Shown piece after piece: positions 33,041 through 35,422 of a DNA stretch of 35,422 nt. Origin of the DNA: Chitinophagaceae bacterium (GTDB lineage Bacteria > Bacteroidota > Bacteroidia > Chitinophagales > Chitinophagaceae); NCBI GenBank assembly GCA_024643655.1, contig JAHEMM010000021.1:1-35422 (forward strand), given 5' to 3'. Position 1 is the first letter of the stretch; every line of letters starts with the position of its first letter. The notes under the pieces were generated by a model, which saw nothing but the letters and a program-made list of their open reading frames with translations, made no database searches and was not told where the DNA came from. Made by a program: the position numbers and the translations under genes.

Positions 33041-35074
33041 ATGAAATCAGCCAGGGTCTCAATATTTTTAATAGTTATTTTTATTCTTTTTTCAAGTACA
33101 ATTGCATTTTCACAGCCTTGTACCACTTTAGGACAAACACCTTCTACTGCTTTTCCTGTATGTGGCACCACTACTTTTACACAGAATGTTGTCCCAATAT
33201 GCAGCACCAATAATTTATTCGTGCCCGGTTGTTCAGGTGCCGGTACTGCAGATTACGAAAATAAAAACCCCTTCTTTTATAAATTTACATGCTACGTTTC
33301 CGGCACTCTGGGATTTACAATAACGCCATTAGCGGCCAATGAAGATTATGACTGGCAGTTGTATGACATTACAGGGAGAAGCCCCAACGATATTTTTACT
33401 GTAAATTCATTAGTAGTAACTGGTAACTGGTCGGGTTCTTACGGCCCTACCGGTGCTTCATCTTCCGGTGTAAATTATATTCAATGCGCCTCCGACCCCG
33501 CAGCAAATAATCCAACTTTTGCAATAATGCCTTCCATAACTGCTGGGAGAGAATATCTTTTAATGGTGAGTCATTTCACAAACACTCAAAGCGGTTATAC
33601 ATTGGCTTTTGGCGGCGGCACTGCAGTTATCACCGATCCCAAATTGCCAAATATGTCAGAAGCAAAAGTGGATTGTGAAGGAAAAGTAATTACACTAAAA
33701 TTAAACAAGCAGATCCGATGCAGCAGTTTAACAGCAAATGGCAGTGAATTTAGTTTGTCACCCGCCGTTGCAACTGTTATTTCAGCCACTACATCAGTTT
33801 GTACCGGTGGTTTCGATTTTACTGAAGTTTCGATTACATTGAACACTCCATTACCCAATGGCACATTCGATTTAGTAATCAATAAGGGTAGTGATAATAA
33901 CACTTTGCTCGATATTTGCGGATTAACAATTCCAGAAAACCAAAAAATTTCATTTAACTATGCTGCTCCCTTACCAATACTTGCAGATAGTATTGGTAAA
34001 ATAACTTGTACCCCTGACTCCATACGCATATATTATCCAAAGAAAATTCAATGCTCAAGTATTTCCCCATCAGGAACTGATTTTTCTATAACAGGCTCAA
34101 CCCCAGTTACAATTACAAGTGCATCCGGAAATTGTATAAATGATTTGACAGATTATGTTTTACTAAAATTTTCTTCTCCAATATTTACAAAAGGAAATTA
34201 TACTCTTTCAATCAGACCGGGTATTGATGGCAGTCCGATTTTTGATGCATGTGGCCAGCCCATATTGCCACAAACGTTAATGTTTACAACAGCAGATACT
34301 GTAAATGCCAATTACACTTATACCCAGAAGTTAGGTTGTCAGAGAGATACTCTTAGCTTCAGCCACAATGGACAGCATGATGTAACCAGCTGGAATTGGA
34401 CATTTAACAATGGCTCTTCTATAACAACACAAAATCACACTATTATTTTTTCTGCAACCAGTACAAATGATATTAAACTAATCGTAAGCAATGGCACCTG
34501 TAGCGATACTGCGACCAGCCAAATTATATTTGATAATGAAGTGAAAGCTAATTTTACAATGCCTTCAATAATTTGCCCGGAAGACAAATTGGAAGTATTG
34601 AATAATTCGATAGGCCAGGTAGATCAATGGAAATGGACCTTCGATGTCATTGCTTCAAGCAATCTTAAAGATCCATTACCTGTACAATTTCCAACGCTTA
34701 ACAGAGAAGCGTATTACACGGTAAAACTTGTTGCAACAAATACTAATTTAAACTGTAGCGATAGTGCCAAAGTCACCTTGACGGTGCTTGATCATTGTTT
34801 GATTGCAGTACCAACTGCATTTACACCAAACAATGATGGACGTAATGATTATTTCCGGCCACATAATGCATTGAAAGCTGATGATTATGAATTTAAAGTA
34901 TATAATCGCTGGGGCCAACTAGTATTTCAGACGAATAATTGGCAAGACAAATGGGACGGAAAGATCAATGGCAATTTACAAGGCTCAGGTGTATTTGTAT
35001 GGATGCTTCGATATATACATAGAGATACAAAAAAAGAGGTATTCGAAAAGGGAACAGTTACATTGATTCGCTAA
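33041..35074 (+). CDS. T9SS type B sorting-domain protein with PKD and duplicated four-cysteine modules
   Basis: A 677-residue secreted protein. The ATG at 33041 is preferred over an upstream TTG because it gives a compact signal peptide (VSIFLIVIFILFSSTIAFSQ). The order is: a Cys-containing N-terminal domain (about 25-195), two similar modules of about 110 residues each with four conserved cysteines (about 198-306 and 310-417; IRCSSLTANGSEFS and IQCSSISPSGTDFS), two PKD-like domains (WNWTFNNGS, WKWTFDV) and the C-terminal gliding-motility-type sorting domain (PTAFTPNNDGRNDYF, FKVYNRWGQLVFQ, GSGVFVWMLRY). The last domain directs secretion by the type IX system to the cell surface. The modules suggest adhesion or binding, not catalysis. 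Confidence 0.92.
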   Translation: MKSARVSIFLIVIFILFSSTIAFSQPCTTLGQTPSTAFPVCGTTTFTQNVVPICSTNNLFVPGCSGAGTADYENKNPFFYKFTCYVSGTLGFTITPLAANEDYDWQLYDITGRSPNDIFTVNSLVVTGNWSGSYGPTGASSSGVNYIQCASDPAANNPTFAIMPSITAGREYLLMVSHFTNTQSGYTLAFGGGTAVITDPKLPNMSEAKVDCEGKVITLKLNKQIRCSSLTANGSEFSLSPAVATVISATTSVCTGGFDFTEVSITLNTPLPNGTFDLVINKGSDNNTLLDICGLTIPENQKISFNYAAPLPILADSIGKITCTPDSIRIYYPKKIQCSSISPSGTDFSITGSTPVTITSASGNCINDLTDYVLLKFSSPIFTKGNYTLSIRPGIDGSPIFDACGQPILPQTLMFTTADTVNANYTYTQKLGCQRDTLSFSHNGQHDVTSWNWTFNNGSSITTQNHTIIFSATSTNDIKLIVSNGTCSDTATSQIIFDNEVKANFTMPSIICPEDKLEVLNNSIGQVDQWKWTFDVIASSNLKDPLPVQFPTLNREAYYTVKLVATNTNLNCSDSAKVTLTVLDHCLIAVPTAFTPNNDGRNDYFRPHNALKADDYEFKVYNRWGQLVFQTNNWQDKWDGKINGNLQGSGVFVWMLRYIHRDTKKEVFEKGTVTLIR

Positions 35075-35082
35075 AATTTCGT

Positions 35083-35422
<340 letters not shown>

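Overview
The window looks like a chromosomal segment of a Bacteroidota bacterium, most likely Chitinophagaceae or a near relative. The DNA is AT-rich. It carries a SusC/SusD outer-membrane uptake pair, a type IX secretion (T9SS) type B sorting domain, a PorE-like OmpA protein and a fused alpha/beta 2-oxoacid dehydrogenase E1. Several genes have TAnnTTTG (-7) promoter boxes, some with an upstream TTTG (-33), which is the Bacteroidota housekeeping pattern. No tRNA, rRNA, insertion sequence, prophage or CRISPR array was seen, and no gene-free stretch exceeds 300 bases.

Layout. 1-8711 (+): the 3' part of a thioester alpha-2-macroglobulin, an FAD oxidoreductase, aspS with a structured leader, and a lipoprotein alpha/beta hydrolase. 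8733-14427 (-): E1 alpha/beta fusion, FAH-family protein, pth, rplY, prs and a small membrane protein. 14530-15222 (+): radC. 15287-28194 (-): pdxH, a membrane-anchored coiled-coil protein, pyrH, a methyltransferase, a DUF3467 protein, a three-gene susC-susD-lipoprotein operon, and a two-gene operon of a helix-hairpin-helix/outer-membrane-barrel protein with a PorV/PorQ-like protein. 28272-35422 (+): folD, queE, a PorE-like OmpA protein, dprA, a T9SS cargo protein, and the 5' end of guaB.

Most genes are core housekeeping: translation (aspS, pth, rplY), nucleotides (prs, pyrH, guaB), cofactors (pdxH, folD, queE) and DNA processing (radC, dprA). Between them are envelope modules. The Sus operon probably imports an oligomeric nutrient, but no degradative enzyme lies next to it. 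The PorE-like, PorV/PorQ-like and T9SS cargo genes fit an organism with type IX secretion, although no core Por/Gld machinery is in the window.

Points most worth a second look: a SusC-plug-like segment inside the alpha-2-macroglobulin; a G/C homopolymer hairpin in the same gene; mutually exclusive hairpins in the aspS leader; a palindrome at the predicted 5' end of the prs mRNA; promoter boxes only 3-7 bases from start codons, suggesting leaderless mRNAs; the HhH-barrel/PorV-like operon, in which both genes appear to start with TTG; and a duplicated four-cysteine module in the T9SS cargo protein. I did not find a clearly new multi-gene defence or mobile system.
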